The notes below the pieces were generated by a model. That model worked only from the letters and a program-made list of their open reading frames with translations. It searched no databases and had not been told where the DNA came from. A DNA stretch of 64,000 nt from Halopseudomonas pelagia CL-AP6 (GTDB lineage Bacteria > Pseudomonadota > Gammaproteobacteria > Pseudomonadales > Pseudomonadaceae), in assembly GCF_000410875.1 (NCBI RefSeq), contig NZ_AROI01000010.1, positions 62,001 through 126,000 on the forward strand, read 5' to 3'. The first letter of the stretch is position 1. Each line of letters starts with the position of its first letter. Of the stretch, positions 52,587-61,681 are shown in pieces. The position numbers and the translations under genes are program-made.

Positions 52587-53686
52587 CCCTCGTCCGGCGC
52601 AACCTGGTTGTGGCATAACTGCGCCACCACCTGCGCCGCCTGCTCAAAACCCTCGCTGAAGCACAACTTGATCCAGGGCGCCTGCGGGTTGCTCAACGCC
52701 TGAATAAACTCAGCCTGTTTGGCATCCATGGCGCCCAGCACAGCAGGCCCGCCCAGCTCCTGAACACGCTTGCGGTAGTGCGGCGCGGCAAAGAAGAAAT
52801 GCGTCTTGCGCTCGGCATCGCCAATGCTGTCGAAATTGAATTCCAGATTGGATGCCGACCCCGCATAGCAGTCGTGCACCAGGTTGTCGCCAAAGTGCTG
52901 GTGAATACGCTCGCGCAAGGGATTATCACCAGAGAAGTCGATATACAGGGTCGGGATATCGGCATCGATAGAAGCCAGCTCATCATAGGTAACCACAGAC
53001 TGATAACACTCCAGACGGTGCACAAAGCCCCGGTTTCTAGCTGAGGTCAGGCCGATGATGCGGGCATCGCTGGTGCCCTCGATGCAGAATGCCGAGCCGA
53101 AGGCGGTCTTGCTCGACGCGCTGGAAATCACGATCTGCCGAGCACCGAAAAAGTCATTGACGATCAGGTAATCGGCCAGCATGTACGAGGTCAGAAACAG
53201 CGGGCGCAGCAGGGTCCGGTAATCGCTTTCCGCGGTAGTGGCATCCTTACCGGCGTAATTGGTGTAGTAATTGTAGGCGGCCGGCAAACTCTGGCGGTGG
53301 CTTGATACCTCGACAAAGCCACCAGCACTGACCTTGTCCGCAAGCACTTTAAGATGCGTGGCCATGGGGTAGTAGCCAAAGTACTGCTCGCCCACCTCAA
53401 TGCCTGGGGCAACAGACGCGACCACGCGGCCAATCCCCCACACTGGCATATGGCCCCAGTCGTCCTGGCCGGTCGGGAAAAAGTTCCAATAGCCCATGGC
53501 ATCGCCAAAGGCCGCATAGGTGATGTTGTTGGTTGTCAGGCCAAAGCGTTCCAGCTGAATGATGGCCTCGCCCTCCCGCAGTCTCACCTCGATCTGACAG
53601 TCCTCGATTCGGCTTTCATGCAGTTGATCCTTGCGCGAGAGCAAGCGACGGATGGTCAGTGGTGCGGATGAAATCTGAGCAGTCAT
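52565..53686 (-). CDS. DUF2855 family protein
   Basis: A 373-residue protein that fits DUF2855. The N-terminal region (EVRLREGEAIIQLERFGLTTNNITYAAFGDAMGYWNFFP) resembles the GroES-like substrate half of medium-chain dehydrogenases, then a Rossmann-like region with IVISSASSKTAFGSAFCI. It lacks a clear NAD-binding glycine motif, so it is probably not a standard dehydrogenase. Function is unknown. A CCCTTG/CAAGGG inverted repeat (about 53702-53719) just upstream could be an operator for the adjacent TetR regulator; the genes converge and overlap by 22 bp. Confidence 0.82.
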   Translation of the reverse strand: MTAQISSAPLTIRRLLSRKDQLHESRIEDCQIEVRLREGEAIIQLERFGLTTNNITYAAFGDAMGYWNFFPTGQDDWGHMPVWGIGRVVASVAPGIEVGEQYFGYYPMATHLKVLADKVSAGGFVEVSSHRQSLPAAYNYYTNYAGKDATTAESDYRTLLRPLFLTSYMLADYLIVNDFFGARQIVISSASSKTAFGSAFCIEGTSDARIIGLTSARNRGFVHRLECYQSVVTYDELASIDADIPTLYIDFSGDNPLRERIHQHFGDNLVHDCYAGSASNLEFNFDSIGDAERKTHFFFAAPHYRKRVQELGGPAVLGAMDAKQAEFIQALSNPQAPWIKLCFSEGFEQAAQVVAQLCHNQVAPDEGHIVVLP

Positions 53687-54023
53687 GGTAGTGAGTTCCC
53701 TTGAACAGTGGACAAGGGTTCATGCTAGCAAGGCAAGCAGTCGGGGGTGTTCAGGTTGCTGGAGCCTTGTATGGCGGCGCTTTACGCCCGTTTCCAGGGT
53801 ACGCGAAGGGGCAATGTTCAGGTTTGGCTGACGCTGTTCTCGCCTCAGTGAACCACGCCGCCGCACTACATCAAACCTGCGCAAGCGCTGTTTGCCGCTT
53901 ATCAGGCCGATCTCTCAAAGCCGTATACCTGGTCTAGCGTGATAGAGTGCAAACAAGCGTTCGGCTAGCAAGATAGCTGGCCAAAGCCCGTTGAAATCAC
54001 CCGAACTTTAGAGGCATGCAGCA
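53687..54023. other. Gene-free stretch between DUF2855 and ilvD
   Basis: No gene supported. It contains the DUF2855 leader with a small inverted repeat (CCCTTG...CAAGGG) and the ilvD leader with GAGG before ATG 54024. A codon-like stretch (roughly 53860-53970, plus strand) may be a decayed gene but I could not identify it. Confidence 0.4.
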
Positions 54024-55718
54024 ATGACTGACGACAACACCCCCGCCAAGCCTTCACGCACACATTCCAGCCAGGTGGTGGACGGCGTCGAGCGCGCCGC
54101 CAGCCGCGCCATGCTGCATGCGGCTGGCTTCAGTGGTGATGACTTCCGCAAGCCTCAAGTTGGCGTGGCCTCCACCTGGAGCATGGTTACGCCCTGCAAC
54201 ATGCACATCAATGCCCTGGCCGAGACGGTCAATGCCAGCGTCAATGCAGCTGGCGGCAAAGGCGTGATCTACAACACCATCACCATCTCCGATGGCATTT
54301 CCATGGGCACCGAAGGCATGAAGTACTCGCTGGTATCGCGCGAGATCATTGCCGACTCCATCGAAGCGGTCTCCGGCTGCATGGGCCACGACGGCATTAT
54401 TGCCATCGGCGGCTGCGACAAGAACATGCCCGGCTGCATCATGGGCCTGGCGCGGCTGAACCGGCCGGCCATCTTTATTTACGGCGGCACCGTGCGCCCG
54501 GGCAAGAACCACACCGACATCATTTCCGTATTCGAGGCTGTGGGTGGCCATGCCAAGGGTACGGTATCCGATATCGAGCTTAAGCAGATCGAGGAAACGG
54601 CGATTCCGGGTGCGGGCTCCTGCGGCGGCATGTACACCGCCAACACCATGGCTTCGGCCATTGAAGCCATGGGTATGAGCCTGCCTGGCAGCTCGGCCCA
54701 GAACGCGGTATCCGCAGACAAGACCCAGGACTGTGAACGCGCCGGCCAAGCCATTCTCGAACTGCTGCGCCGGGACATCAAACCCAGCGACATCATGACC
54801 CGCGAAGCCTTCGAGAACGCCATTACCCTGGTTATCGCCCTAGGCGGCTCAACCAATGCCGTGCTGCATCTGATCGCCATGGCCTCGACTATCGGCGTGC
54901 GGATTACCCTGGACGACTTCACCCGCATCGGCCAGAAAGTACCGGTACTGGCCGACCTGCGCCCCAGTGGTCAATATCTGATGTCCGAGCTGATCCAGAT
55001 TGGCGGTATTCAGCCACTGATGAAGATGCTGCTGGAGCGCGGCCTGCTGCACGGTGACTGCCTGACCGTCACCGGCCAGACGCTGGCCGACAACCTGGCC
55101 AAGGTGCAGCCCTACCCGCAAGGGCAGGACATCATTCGCGGCTTCGATAACCCGATCAAGCGCAACAGCCATCTGGTCGTTCTCAAGGGCAACCTGGCCC
55201 CAGACGGCGCCGTCGCCAAGATCACCGGCAAGGAAGGTTTGCAGTTCACCGGCAAGGCCCGGGTATTTCACTCCGAAGAAGAAGCCATGACCGCCATACT
55301 CGCTGGCACTATAGTCGCCGGTGATGTGCTGGTTATCCGCTATGAAGGCCCCAAAGGCGGCCCCGGCATGCGCGAAATGCTTAGCCCCACCTCAGCCATC
55401 ATGGGCCAGGAACTGGGTGACAAGGTGGCGCTGATTACCGACGGCCGGTTCTCCGGCGGCAGCCACGGCTTTGTGGTTGGCCATGTCACACCAGAAGCCC
55501 AGGCCGGCGGCCCAATAGCCATTGTGCAGGACGGTGACGAGATCACCATCGACGCGGAAGCCCGGCAAATCGTCCTCAACCTGACTGACGAAGAAATCGC
55601 CCGGCGCCTGAGCAGCTGGCAACAACCCGCACCGCGCTATACCCGCGGCGTGCTCGCGAAATACGCCAAAACAGTCGCCTCGGCCTCGGAAGGTGCAGTG
55701 ACCGATACGAATCTGTAG
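54024..55718 (+). CDS. ilvD: Dihydroxy-acid dehydratase IlvD
   Basis: A 564-residue dehydratase of the branched-chain amino acid pathway, converting dihydroxy acids to 2-keto acids. The family marks are [15 protein letters not shown] near 47, [12 protein letters not shown] near 130 and [15 protein letters not shown] near 198 (the iron-sulfur cysteines), plus [12 protein letters not shown] and the C-terminal [20 protein letters not shown]. The length matches the shorter (2Fe-2S) IlvD group. It is not next to other ilv genes, and P. aeruginosa-type genomes can carry more than one dehydratase; sugar-acid dehydratase activity cannot be excluded. Confidence 0.93.
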   Translation: MTDDNTPAKPSRTHSSQVVDGVERAASRAMLHAAGFSGDDFRKPQVGVASTWSMVTPCNMHINALAETVNASVNAAGGKGVIYNTITISDGISMGTEGMKYSLVSREIIADSIEAVSGCMGHDGIIAIGGCDKNMPGCIMGLARLNRPAIFIYGGTVRPGKNHTDIISVFEAVGGHAKGTVSDIELKQIEETAIPGAGSCGGMYTANTMASAIEAMGMSLPGSSAQNAVSADKTQDCERAGQAILELLRRDIKPSDIMTREAFENAITLVIALGGSTNAVLHLIAMASTIGVRITLDDFTRIGQKVPVLADLRPSGQYLMSELIQIGGIQPLMKMLLERGLLHGDCLTVTGQTLADNLAKVQPYPQGQDIIRGFDNPIKRNSHLVVLKGNLAPDGAVAKITGKEGLQFTGKARVFHSEEEAMTAILAGTIVAGDVLVIRYEGPKGGPGMREMLSPTSAIMGQELGDKVALITDGRFSGGSHGFVVGHVTPEAQAGGPIAIVQDGDEITIDAEARQIVLNLTDEEIARRLSSWQQPAPRYTRGVLAKYAKTVASASEGAVTDTNL

Positions 55719-55836
55719 GAACTGTAGAGCCTCTGCCCAGCCGAAACGCTCTTAAGGGTCGGGTAGTGGCGCTGCTTTTTGAAGCTTATCGAACCAAAGA
55801 GTTAATGCTGCCGGCGAATCTTTGAGGCTCGCTGCA

Positions 55837-56946
55837 CTATCCCTGGTAGCCGTCAAAGTCATTACCGTCCTGGCTCATCAACGTGACCAGCCTGGGGTGA
55901 ACAAAAAGTTTTTCCTTGCTCGCCGACTTTTCTGTTAACACCCCTATTTCGCAAAGCTGCTTTAAATAAACGGAGGCGGTTTGGCGCTTGGCAATGTCAC
56001 GTTCAACCAGATCGCTGATGCGGATGTAGGGCTGTTCAAAGATGAGCTGGATCAGTTCATAGCTATAAATTTTGGGCAGCTGCGTGCGCACGTGCTCGGA
56101 GGTATGCTCTATGAGTCGTCTAATCGCTTCGATTTTGGCACAAGTCCAGTTGGACGTGACCTCCACGCCCCGCAGCATAAACAGAATCCACGCCTGCCAA
56201 TCCTGCTCGCGGGTAACCTGGGTGAGGAGCCGGTAATAGTCCTGTTTATGCTGAAGGAGATAACGGCTCAGATACAGAATGGGCAGAGTGAGGAGCTTCT
56301 CCTCAATCAGGTAGAGCACGTTAAGAATGCGGCCTGTGCGACCATTGCCGTCGAAATACGGGTGTATTGCTTCAAACTGGTAATGACTAATCGCCATTTT
56401 AATCAGTGGGTCTATATCGTCTTCGGCATAGAGAAACTGCTCCCAATTACCCAATAGATCCCGAATAGCGCCCTTGCCTACCGGCGGCGTATATACCACT
56501 TCTCCTGTATCCTGATTACCGATAACGGTGCCTGGGATTTTACGAATATCCATCTCCTGAGCCTTTAGAGTGCTGCAAATCTCTGTGGCCGTGGTGATGC
56601 ATAGCGGTCGGCGATTGAGTTGTTTGAAACCTTCATAAAGGGCCGTGCGGTAGCTCAGAGCCTCCCTGGTCGCGGCGTCGGCCGCGCTGTCCTCCTTAGC
56701 GAACTGGAAAAGCCTATCCATGGTAGTGACGATATTTTCAATTTCAGAACTGTCTTTGGCTTCTAACAGCGGCACCAAATTGATCAGCAGCGTTTGATTG
56801 GGCAACAGTTGACCTGCCTGCTTGAGCTCTGCCAGTGCGGCACGCGCATTAATACAGGCTTTTAGAATGGACACCGTTTCAATCTGCTGGCGCTCAGGCG
56901 GTAAAAGCGGAAGCGCGTTATAAGGCTGATCGGCTCGCCAAGACAT
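55837..56946 (-). CDS. Fic family AMP-transferase with inhibitory motif
   Basis: A 369-residue class II Fic protein. The N-terminal inhibitory helix has SSEIENI near residue 64-70 (the S/T-x-x-x-E-N type that blocks the active site), the Fic core has the motif HPYFDGNGRTGR near 200-211 with all catalytic residues, and the C-terminus is a winged-helix-like domain (VLLVERDIAKRQTASVYLKQLCEIGVLTEK-type). It probably transfers AMP from ATP to a hydroxyl of a target protein. ATG 56946 gives the typical SWRADQPYNALPLLPP start. A cluster of TGTCGA-type motifs lies just upstream and may be its own operator. Confidence 0.92.
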   Translation of the reverse strand: MSWRADQPYNALPLLPPERQQIETVSILKACINARAALAELKQAGQLLPNQTLLINLVPLLEAKDSSEIENIVTTMDRLFQFAKEDSAADAATREALSYRTALYEGFKQLNRRPLCITTATEICSTLKAQEMDIRKIPGTVIGNQDTGEVVYTPPVGKGAIRDLLGNWEQFLYAEDDIDPLIKMAISHYQFEAIHPYFDGNGRTGRILNVLYLIEEKLLTLPILYLSRYLLQHKQDYYRLLTQVTREQDWQAWILFMLRGVEVTSNWTCAKIEAIRRLIEHTSEHVRTQLPKIYSYELIQLIFEQPYIRISDLVERDIAKRQTASVYLKQLCEIGVLTEKSASKEKLFVHPRLVTLMSQDGNDFDGYQG

Positions 56947-56963
56947 GTTTAATTCGCCTGAGG

Positions 56964-57055
56964 TTTTCGACACGTTTCAATTAGCTGCCAGTTTATGTCG
57001 ATGGTTTCGACACAACAAGTTTATGTGTCGAAATACAGGCAAAATATCGACATGA
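56964..57055. promoter_or_regulatory. Repeated TTTCGACA-type operator cluster upstream of fic
   Basis: Five related motifs occur in about 90 bases: TTTTCGACAC (56964), TGTCGA (56996), TTTCGACACA (57005), TGTGTCGAAA (57024) and ATCGACAT (57046). The third and fourth are a perfect 10-bp inverted repeat with a 9-base spacer. They flank the fic start side and the promoter region. The C-terminal winged-helix-like part of the Fic protein could bind here; this is inference. Confidence 0.6.
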
Positions 57056-57267
57056 GAAACTCCGTACAAAAAATGAGCGGATCAGCAGAGTCAGCGGCTT
57101 ATCAACGCCATAGCACAGAGACGCGAGGGTCTTGCTTTTTGCTCGTTTCACTCACAGGTAAAAGACAAGACCCTGATTTTCTCTCGTATTGCCCCGCGCG
57201 AGCATCTGACATAACCTCGCTGGCGGACAGGCAATGCATTGCAACACAACCAACATCAGGGATCAGA

Positions 57268-57603
57268 ATGAAAAAAGCCATTTACGGAGCGCTCCTGCTG
57301 GGCTCAACCCTACTGCTCAGCGCTTGCTCAAGCGGGCCGTCGGAAAAGGACGTCAAAGCGCTGCTGGAAGCGCAAATGGAGCAGATGTCCGCCATGTTGG
57401 GTGATCTCGGCGGCGAGAGCATGTCCGGCATGCTGAAAGTCGAGATCCACGACGTCACCCTCCATGGCTGCGAAGAAGAACGCACGGATGTCTACCGCTG
57501 CGATGTAGAAGTGGATGCGACAGCACCGCTCGTCGGCCGCTCGGTACAACGCTCGGAAATGTTAATGGCTAAAGCCAAGGACGGCTGGATACAGGCGCAG
57601 TAA
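57268..57603 (+). CDS. Small lipoprotein
   Basis: A 111-residue protein with a lipobox signal (KKAIYGALLLGSTLLLSACSSG). The mature part has a Met/Gly-rich helix (EAQMEQMSAMLGDLGGESMSGM) and a short beta-rich region with two Cys (HGCEEERTDVYRCDV). No known family is recognised, although the layout resembles small periplasmic stress lipoproteins. ATG 57268 follows AGGGA with 5-bp spacing. It stands alone, divergent from fic and followed by a 395-base gene-free stretch. Confidence 0.75.
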   Translation: MKKAIYGALLLGSTLLLSACSSGPSEKDVKALLEAQMEQMSAMLGDLGGESMSGMLKVEIHDVTLHGCEEERTDVYRCDVEVDATAPLVGRSVQRSEMLMAKAKDGWIQAQ

Positions 57604-57998
57604 CCGCCAGCACTTGCCATTTGAACTAGCTGTCCCGTCTTTTCAATGCGGAACTAGTGTTCGATGTGCTAACGCAGCGAATAAGTGATGGTTAACGATA
57701 AATTGATCTGTCACTTTTTCGCGCAGCCCTCACCGATTGTTAGCTCGGGTGAAATGTTCATCTGCCCCCCAGTTTCTCCTGCTATACCCGCAGCGGGAAT
57801 CAATCTTGGACTGGTCCCGGTTTACCGGGGTGGGATTTGTAGTGAGTTGCTCAAGGAGGCGATCTTCCGTAAGCTCATGGCATCAATGGCATTAGCAACA
57901 GTCAAGATTGCCGGATGCTTACCGATCTTCTGTTTCTAAGTTCAGACAAGCTTGTGTTTCGACAACCAAGGTTGTCACTGTAAATCACAAGGAAGAGC
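57604..57998. other. Gene-free stretch at the left edge of the defence island
   Basis: No gene is supported; the open frame at 57685-57939 lacks a ribosome site and family-like sequence. A near-palindrome GACAACC-AA-GGTTGTC lies at 57961-57976, 22 bases before the TIR gene start, and AAGGA precedes that ATG. The stretch may mark the insertion junction of the island. Confidence 0.5.
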
Positions 57999-59141
57999 AT
58001 GGCCGCCCTATATCAACTTGCAGTATTAGGCTCGCCCAGCGCCGCTCAAGTTTCTGAGCTTGAAGAAATCGTCGGGGCAGCGGTTGGCATGTTCAACTTA
58101 CGATTAGGGCATGAAGTCGGATGGGAGGTGCAACCGAATGCGTTTAACCCCGACCAACAACGCTCGTCAGCTGCAGTATTTTTCGGGGGCAAAAATCCGG
58201 TTCTTGGTAATGTTGCTAAGTTGCTAGAACGAGGCATTCCGGTAATACCAATAGCTTCCGACGTCGATCAAGTTAGTACAGAGATTCCTGAACTACTAAG
58301 ACCGCTCAACTGCTTAGCCTATAAGGCTAACGGACCACAGCGTGTGGCGACCGCCTTGCTGGAGTGTGCAGGGTTACTACCTCGCCAGCGCCGAGTATTT
58401 GTAAGCTACCGTCGAGGTGAAGCCCGCGAGGCCGCCTTGCAACTCTTCGATGCTTTGTCCGCTCGGCTATTCGACGTATTTCTCGATACGCATGGTATTC
58501 CGCCTGCGGAAGATTTCCAGGCGATGCTATGGCATCGCCTTTGTGATTCCGATGTTCTCGTGATGCTTGATACACCAGGTTACTTTGGCAGCCGCTGGAC
58601 AAGCGCGGAGTTTGGACGCGCTCTGGCGAAAGGCATAAGCGTTTTACGGGTGGGCTGGCCAGATTGCACGCCATCTTCTCGAACAGCCACTGCCAGTCGT
58701 GCGGAGTTATTGCCTGAAGAAGTGGATGTGGCCACAGGTCGCCTCGATGACAACGCTGTGGAGCGAATCTGTCTTCAGCTTGAAGAGGTTCGCAGCCAAA
58801 GCAATGCGGTCCGTTCAGTCAATCTGGTGAGCAATCTGCGCAATGCCGTCCAAACAATTGGCGGGAGACTTGTCGGAGTTGGCCCTAACAAGGCGGTCTA
58901 TATCGAACTCCCGGATGGCAGGAGTGTAGTAGTCTACCCAATCGCCGGGGTTCCCACGTCAACCACATTGCATGAAGCATCCACAAATTCACCAGATAAG
59001 TCGGTTGCCGTTGTTTACGATCACGTTGGATTGCATCCCCGGTGGCTCGAGCATTTGGACTGGTTAGGCCAGCACATCCAGTCTGCACGGTGTGTCAAAG
59101 CCAGTGAAGCTGGTTGGCAATTTGCAGATTGGGAGGCCTAG
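57999..59141 (+). CDS. TIR domain protein with N-terminal receptor-like domain
   Basis: A 380-residue protein. The middle (about 131-222) is a TIR domain: RRVFVSYRRGE opening, DVFLDTHGIPPAEDF, SDVLVMLDTPGYFGSRWTSAEFGRAL with a candidate catalytic Glu near 204. Bacterial TIR domains often cleave NAD+ or make cyclic ADP-ribose signals. The first 130 residues form a Rossmann-like region (VFFGGKNPVLGNVAKLLERGIPVIPIASD) that may be a nucleotide-sensing domain; the C-terminus is unassigned. ATG 57999 follows AGGAAGAG. The stop is 2 bp before the SLOG gene ATG, so they form one operon. Confidence 0.88.
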   Translation: MAALYQLAVLGSPSAAQVSELEEIVGAAVGMFNLRLGHEVGWEVQPNAFNPDQQRSSAAVFFGGKNPVLGNVAKLLERGIPVIPIASDVDQVSTEIPELLRPLNCLAYKANGPQRVATALLECAGLLPRQRRVFVSYRRGEAREAALQLFDALSARLFDVFLDTHGIPPAEDFQAMLWHRLCDSDVLVMLDTPGYFGSRWTSAEFGRALAKGISVLRVGWPDCTPSSRTATASRAELLPEEVDVATGRLDDNAVERICLQLEEVRSQSNAVRSVNLVSNLRNAVQTIGGRLVGVGPNKAVYIELPDGRSVVVYPIAGVPTSTTLHEASTNSPDKSVAVVYDHVGLHPRWLEHLDWLGQHIQSARCVKASEAGWQFADWEA

Positions 59142-59143
59142 CC

Positions 59144-59731
59144 ATGAGTTCCGTATTCCTTTCAGCCAGTGTTCCGTTGTTGGGTCGCGGCTCGTACCAC
59201 GAAACTGCCGACCCATTTCTCATCCAGTGCGCTGTGAGGGAACTGCTCATAACCGTCATCCGTCAACACAAGATTGTATGGGGAGGCCATCCCGCAATAA
59301 CGCCCATGATTTGGAACGTTTGCGAAGACTTAGGCATTGATTATTCTGAGGCCGTTGTTCTGTATCAAAGTAGATTTTTCGAGGATCGCTACCCGGAAGA
59401 AAACGACCGTTTCCAGAATACTGTCTTCACAGAAGCAATTCCCGATGACAGAGATGGGAGCCTGCTGCTAATGCGGGAAAAAATGCTTTCGCGAGATGAC
59501 CTCATTGCCGCTGTTTTCATTGGCGGCATGGAAGGAGTGGAAATCGAGCATAAAATGTTCAAGAAATTTCATCCCACAGCTAAAATTCTACCTATACCTT
59601 CCCCTGGCGGGGCGGCCTTGAATCTAGCAATGGATCATGGTTACTTTGCCGGCACTGATCTTACCGATATAGATTTTGCGCAAATCTTTCACGCGCACCT
59701 CGCATTCAAAATTCAAGGCGAAGTTGTGTAA
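59144..59731 (+). CDS. SLOG domain protein (TIR partner)
   Basis: A 195-residue protein that looks like a SLOG (SMF/DprA-LOG type) Rossmann-fold nucleotide-sensing domain. The pattern is HKIVWGGHPAITP near 42-54, AVFIGGMEGVEIEHKMF near 123-139 (GG, then Glu) and PIPSPGGAALNLA near 151. SLOG domains sense or process nucleotide-derived ligands in conflict systems and are often fused to or next to TIR or Sir2. The ATG at 59144 follows GGGAGG with 7-bp spacing, 2 bp after the TIR stop, so translation is coupled. It probably gates or makes the ligand for the TIR protein, which is inference. Confidence 0.85.
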   Translation: MSSVFLSASVPLLGRGSYHETADPFLIQCAVRELLITVIRQHKIVWGGHPAITPMIWNVCEDLGIDYSEAVVLYQSRFFEDRYPEENDRFQNTVFTEAIPDDRDGSLLLMREKMLSRDDLIAAVFIGGMEGVEIEHKMFKKFHPTAKILPIPSPGGAALNLAMDHGYFAGTDLTDIDFAQIFHAHLAFKIQGEVV

Positions 59732-59879
59732 ACATCCCCGGCGAACTTGCTCGACGGTAGTAGACCCTCAACCGCGAAAACATTTGTACCCAAAAATTGA
59801 TACCAGCTGCGTTGGCATGCAACTTAATCATTGCCACCTGACAGACTGGTTTGCAGGACTCATCTAGAAGCAGAACCCA

Positions 59880-60545
59880 TCATAACAACGACCCAGTGCT
59901 CATCACAGAACGCGCATAGAGTTCAGAAATCTGCTTCTGGAACTGGGTCTGGCCTCCGTAGCTAGGGTGCCTAACGCAAATCACGGGCACCGAATCCGTG
60001 ATGCGTTTAGCCGCAACTGCAGCATCTTTACCTATCGCCACAATGCGAGCGGGGCGTAGTAAGACAATGAGCTGCCGGAGCAGCTCTTCACCTGCTCGCC
60101 TCTCACGCGCGTTGTGTTGCCGATTCGTGAACGGATCTCCTGACTCATGTGGATGAAGAGGAAAGACGTTCCACAGAAAAATGCGAGCATCAATCTGTTC
60201 TAATTGGCCCCAAATCACCGCAGCAGTCCGTTCGGCTACAGCATTGCCTATCGTCGGTCGTTCAGAGACCAGGTCAAGATTCCAACGCCTAGCGTGCTGA
60301 CACATGTGAACGTCGTCAGTTAGAGCGAAGCCAGTACGGCGCCCTCCGCGGTAACCGAGGTCTCTACCAATCCATATCGCATCTACGGGTTTCTCCGCTG
60401 CACGACGCAACATAGCTGACAGGATAACGGCGCGGCGACGCGGTGCATCGTGTCGATCATGAATTTCACAACGATCCGAGTAAGGATTGAAGCAATTTTC
60501 AAACTGAAGCGAGGCCACAGCGTCAACGAATGGGTGGATCTTCAT
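59880..60545 (-). CDS. Uracil-DNA glycosylase superfamily protein
   Basis: A 221-residue protein resembling uracil-DNA glycosylases. Visible marks are FNPYSDRCEIHD near the start (the GxDPYP region replaced), DAIWIGRDLGYRGGRRTG, RIFLWNVFPLHPHESGDPFTNRQHN and AIGKDAAVAAK, then VRHPSYGGQTQF, the His motif near the C-terminus. The catalytic Asp/Asn positions are uncertain. Its start overlaps the MazG-type gene stop (TAATG), and it is the last gene of a four-gene operon. The role may be removal or recognition of a modified base, which is inference. Confidence 0.82.
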   Translation of the reverse strand: MKIHPFVDAVASLQFENCFNPYSDRCEIHDRHDAPRRRAVILSAMLRRAAEKPVDAIWIGRDLGYRGGRRTGFALTDDVHMCQHARRWNLDLVSERPTIGNAVAERTAAVIWGQLEQIDARIFLWNVFPLHPHESGDPFTNRQHNARERRAGEELLRQLIVLLRPARIVAIGKDAAVAAKRITDSVPVICVRHPSYGGQTQFQKQISELYARSVMSTGSLL

Positions 60546-61678
60546 TATTCAGACTCAAGCGGCATGTATGTAATAGTGCGTTGTTCTCGATTACCAACAA
60601 TCCAGCCACCTTGGTTCGCCTTTAGCTGTCGAAAGACAGCGTAGCCATCCAGAATGGCCCGCTCCCAGAGCTTCAATGGGCATTTTTCTACTTCGTAACC
60701 AGTCACGAATTCGCTAATTGTCTTGAGAAGACGAAGCGGAAGCTTTTCTTGGCCCTCGAAGAAATCCAGTTCCTTGGCTCTGGTAAATATCCATGCAGAA
60801 ACCCCTTCCTCCACGACGATGGCCCGACCGCTGTCCTGTTCTTCATCATACCCCGGAATACTCTTTCGTTTGTGCTTGATCAACGCCCGCATGACAGGTG
60901 ACCAGTGCAAGATTGCAGCATAAGCAAAATGGAAAACGTCATGAAACCGATAGCCATCGTCACCTCCAATGCTGTCAGTCAGAGGATCTCCAATGAACAC
61001 CCCATTCCATTGGAGATAGCTCTTGTTTCCTCCCCGTTGATTAATCCTTATCTTGAAGTACCTAGGCAGCTGCTCTTCAATCCCAAAATCACTATCAAAA
61101 TCAAGGCCAACTAAATCTGCTGCTTGAGGCTCCAAAAAAGCGCCACGAGCCTTACTGAGATTGCCGCGAGCCACTTCAGAAAAAGCAAGCTTGGCGGCGT
61201 TCATTGCATCCAAGTATGCTCGTGCGAAAGAAACCAAATTGGTACGAGATGGAGTACTTCCCAGAAAAGCCGCCGCAGATTGCCCAAGACGGACCAAAGT
61301 AGCGTCTAAAGAAGTAGTCGAGTCTACGGGCACGGCAATATAGGCAAATGCACCCTCAGTTACATCACTTGCGGCTCCCACATTCCTGAAATCACCGTGA
61401 TTTGCGGCTTCCGCAAAGATGTCTTCAAGAGGTATCTGCATACGTCTACAGATTGCAGCCAGGTACCAGAGAGTGTCGCCAAATTCTTCTTCTGCCGCCC
61501 TCTTGAAAGCGGGATAGGCAGTTTTCTCTCGGACATTTTTTTTTGCCGTCGCCATTATCCCACCAACTTCCCCGTATAGACCTTGGAGGACTGGATTGAA
61601 GTCGTGCGAATCAAGTACGTCTGTAGCTGCAATTTCCGCAGCATAATCTGACAGCAAGAGTGAACCTTGTTTTTTCAT
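60545..61678 (-). CDS. MazG-like pyrophosphohydrolase with MazG_C domain
   Basis: A 377-residue protein. The N-terminal MazG-like domain (about 15-100) has YGEVGGIM and EEEFGDTLWYLAAICRRM, the metal Glu and the ExxD pair; the usual second Glu of ExxE reads Gly (EVGG), as in some relatives. Such enzymes hydrolyse nucleoside triphosphates. The C-terminal half (about 220-370) has GDDGYRFHDVFHFAYAAILHW and VVEEGVSAWIFTRAKEL, matching the MazG_C domain seen in predicted base-modification or defence operons. Start ATG 61678 is 3 bp after the Nmad2 stop. Confidence 0.85.
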   Translation of the reverse strand: MKKQGSLLLSDYAAEIAATDVLDSHDFNPVLQGLYGEVGGIMATAKKNVREKTAYPAFKRAAEEEFGDTLWYLAAICRRMQIPLEDIFAEAANHGDFRNVGAASDVTEGAFAYIAVPVDSTTSLDATLVRLGQSAAAFLGSTPSRTNLVSFARAYLDAMNAAKLAFSEVARGNLSKARGAFLEPQAADLVGLDFDSDFGIEEQLPRYFKIRINQRGGNKSYLQWNGVFIGDPLTDSIGGDDGYRFHDVFHFAYAAILHWSPVMRALIKHKRKSIPGYDEEQDSGRAIVVEEGVSAWIFTRAKELDFFEGQEKLPLRLLKTISEFVTGYEVEKCPLKLWERAILDGYAVFRQLKANQGGWIVGNREQRTITYMPLESE

Positions 61679-61681
61679 CGG

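Noticed and set aside
53701-53937. An open frame on the plus strand between DUF2855 and ilvD.
   Set aside because: No ribosome site at its start and no recognisable protein family.
57685-57939. An 84-codon open frame in the gap before the TIR gene.
   Set aside because: No ribosome site, no recognisable family and biased Cys/Pro composition; likely non-coding.
57604-57998. Possible tRNA or attachment site at the island edge.
   Set aside because: No cloverleaf-like sequence or direct repeat was found by eye.
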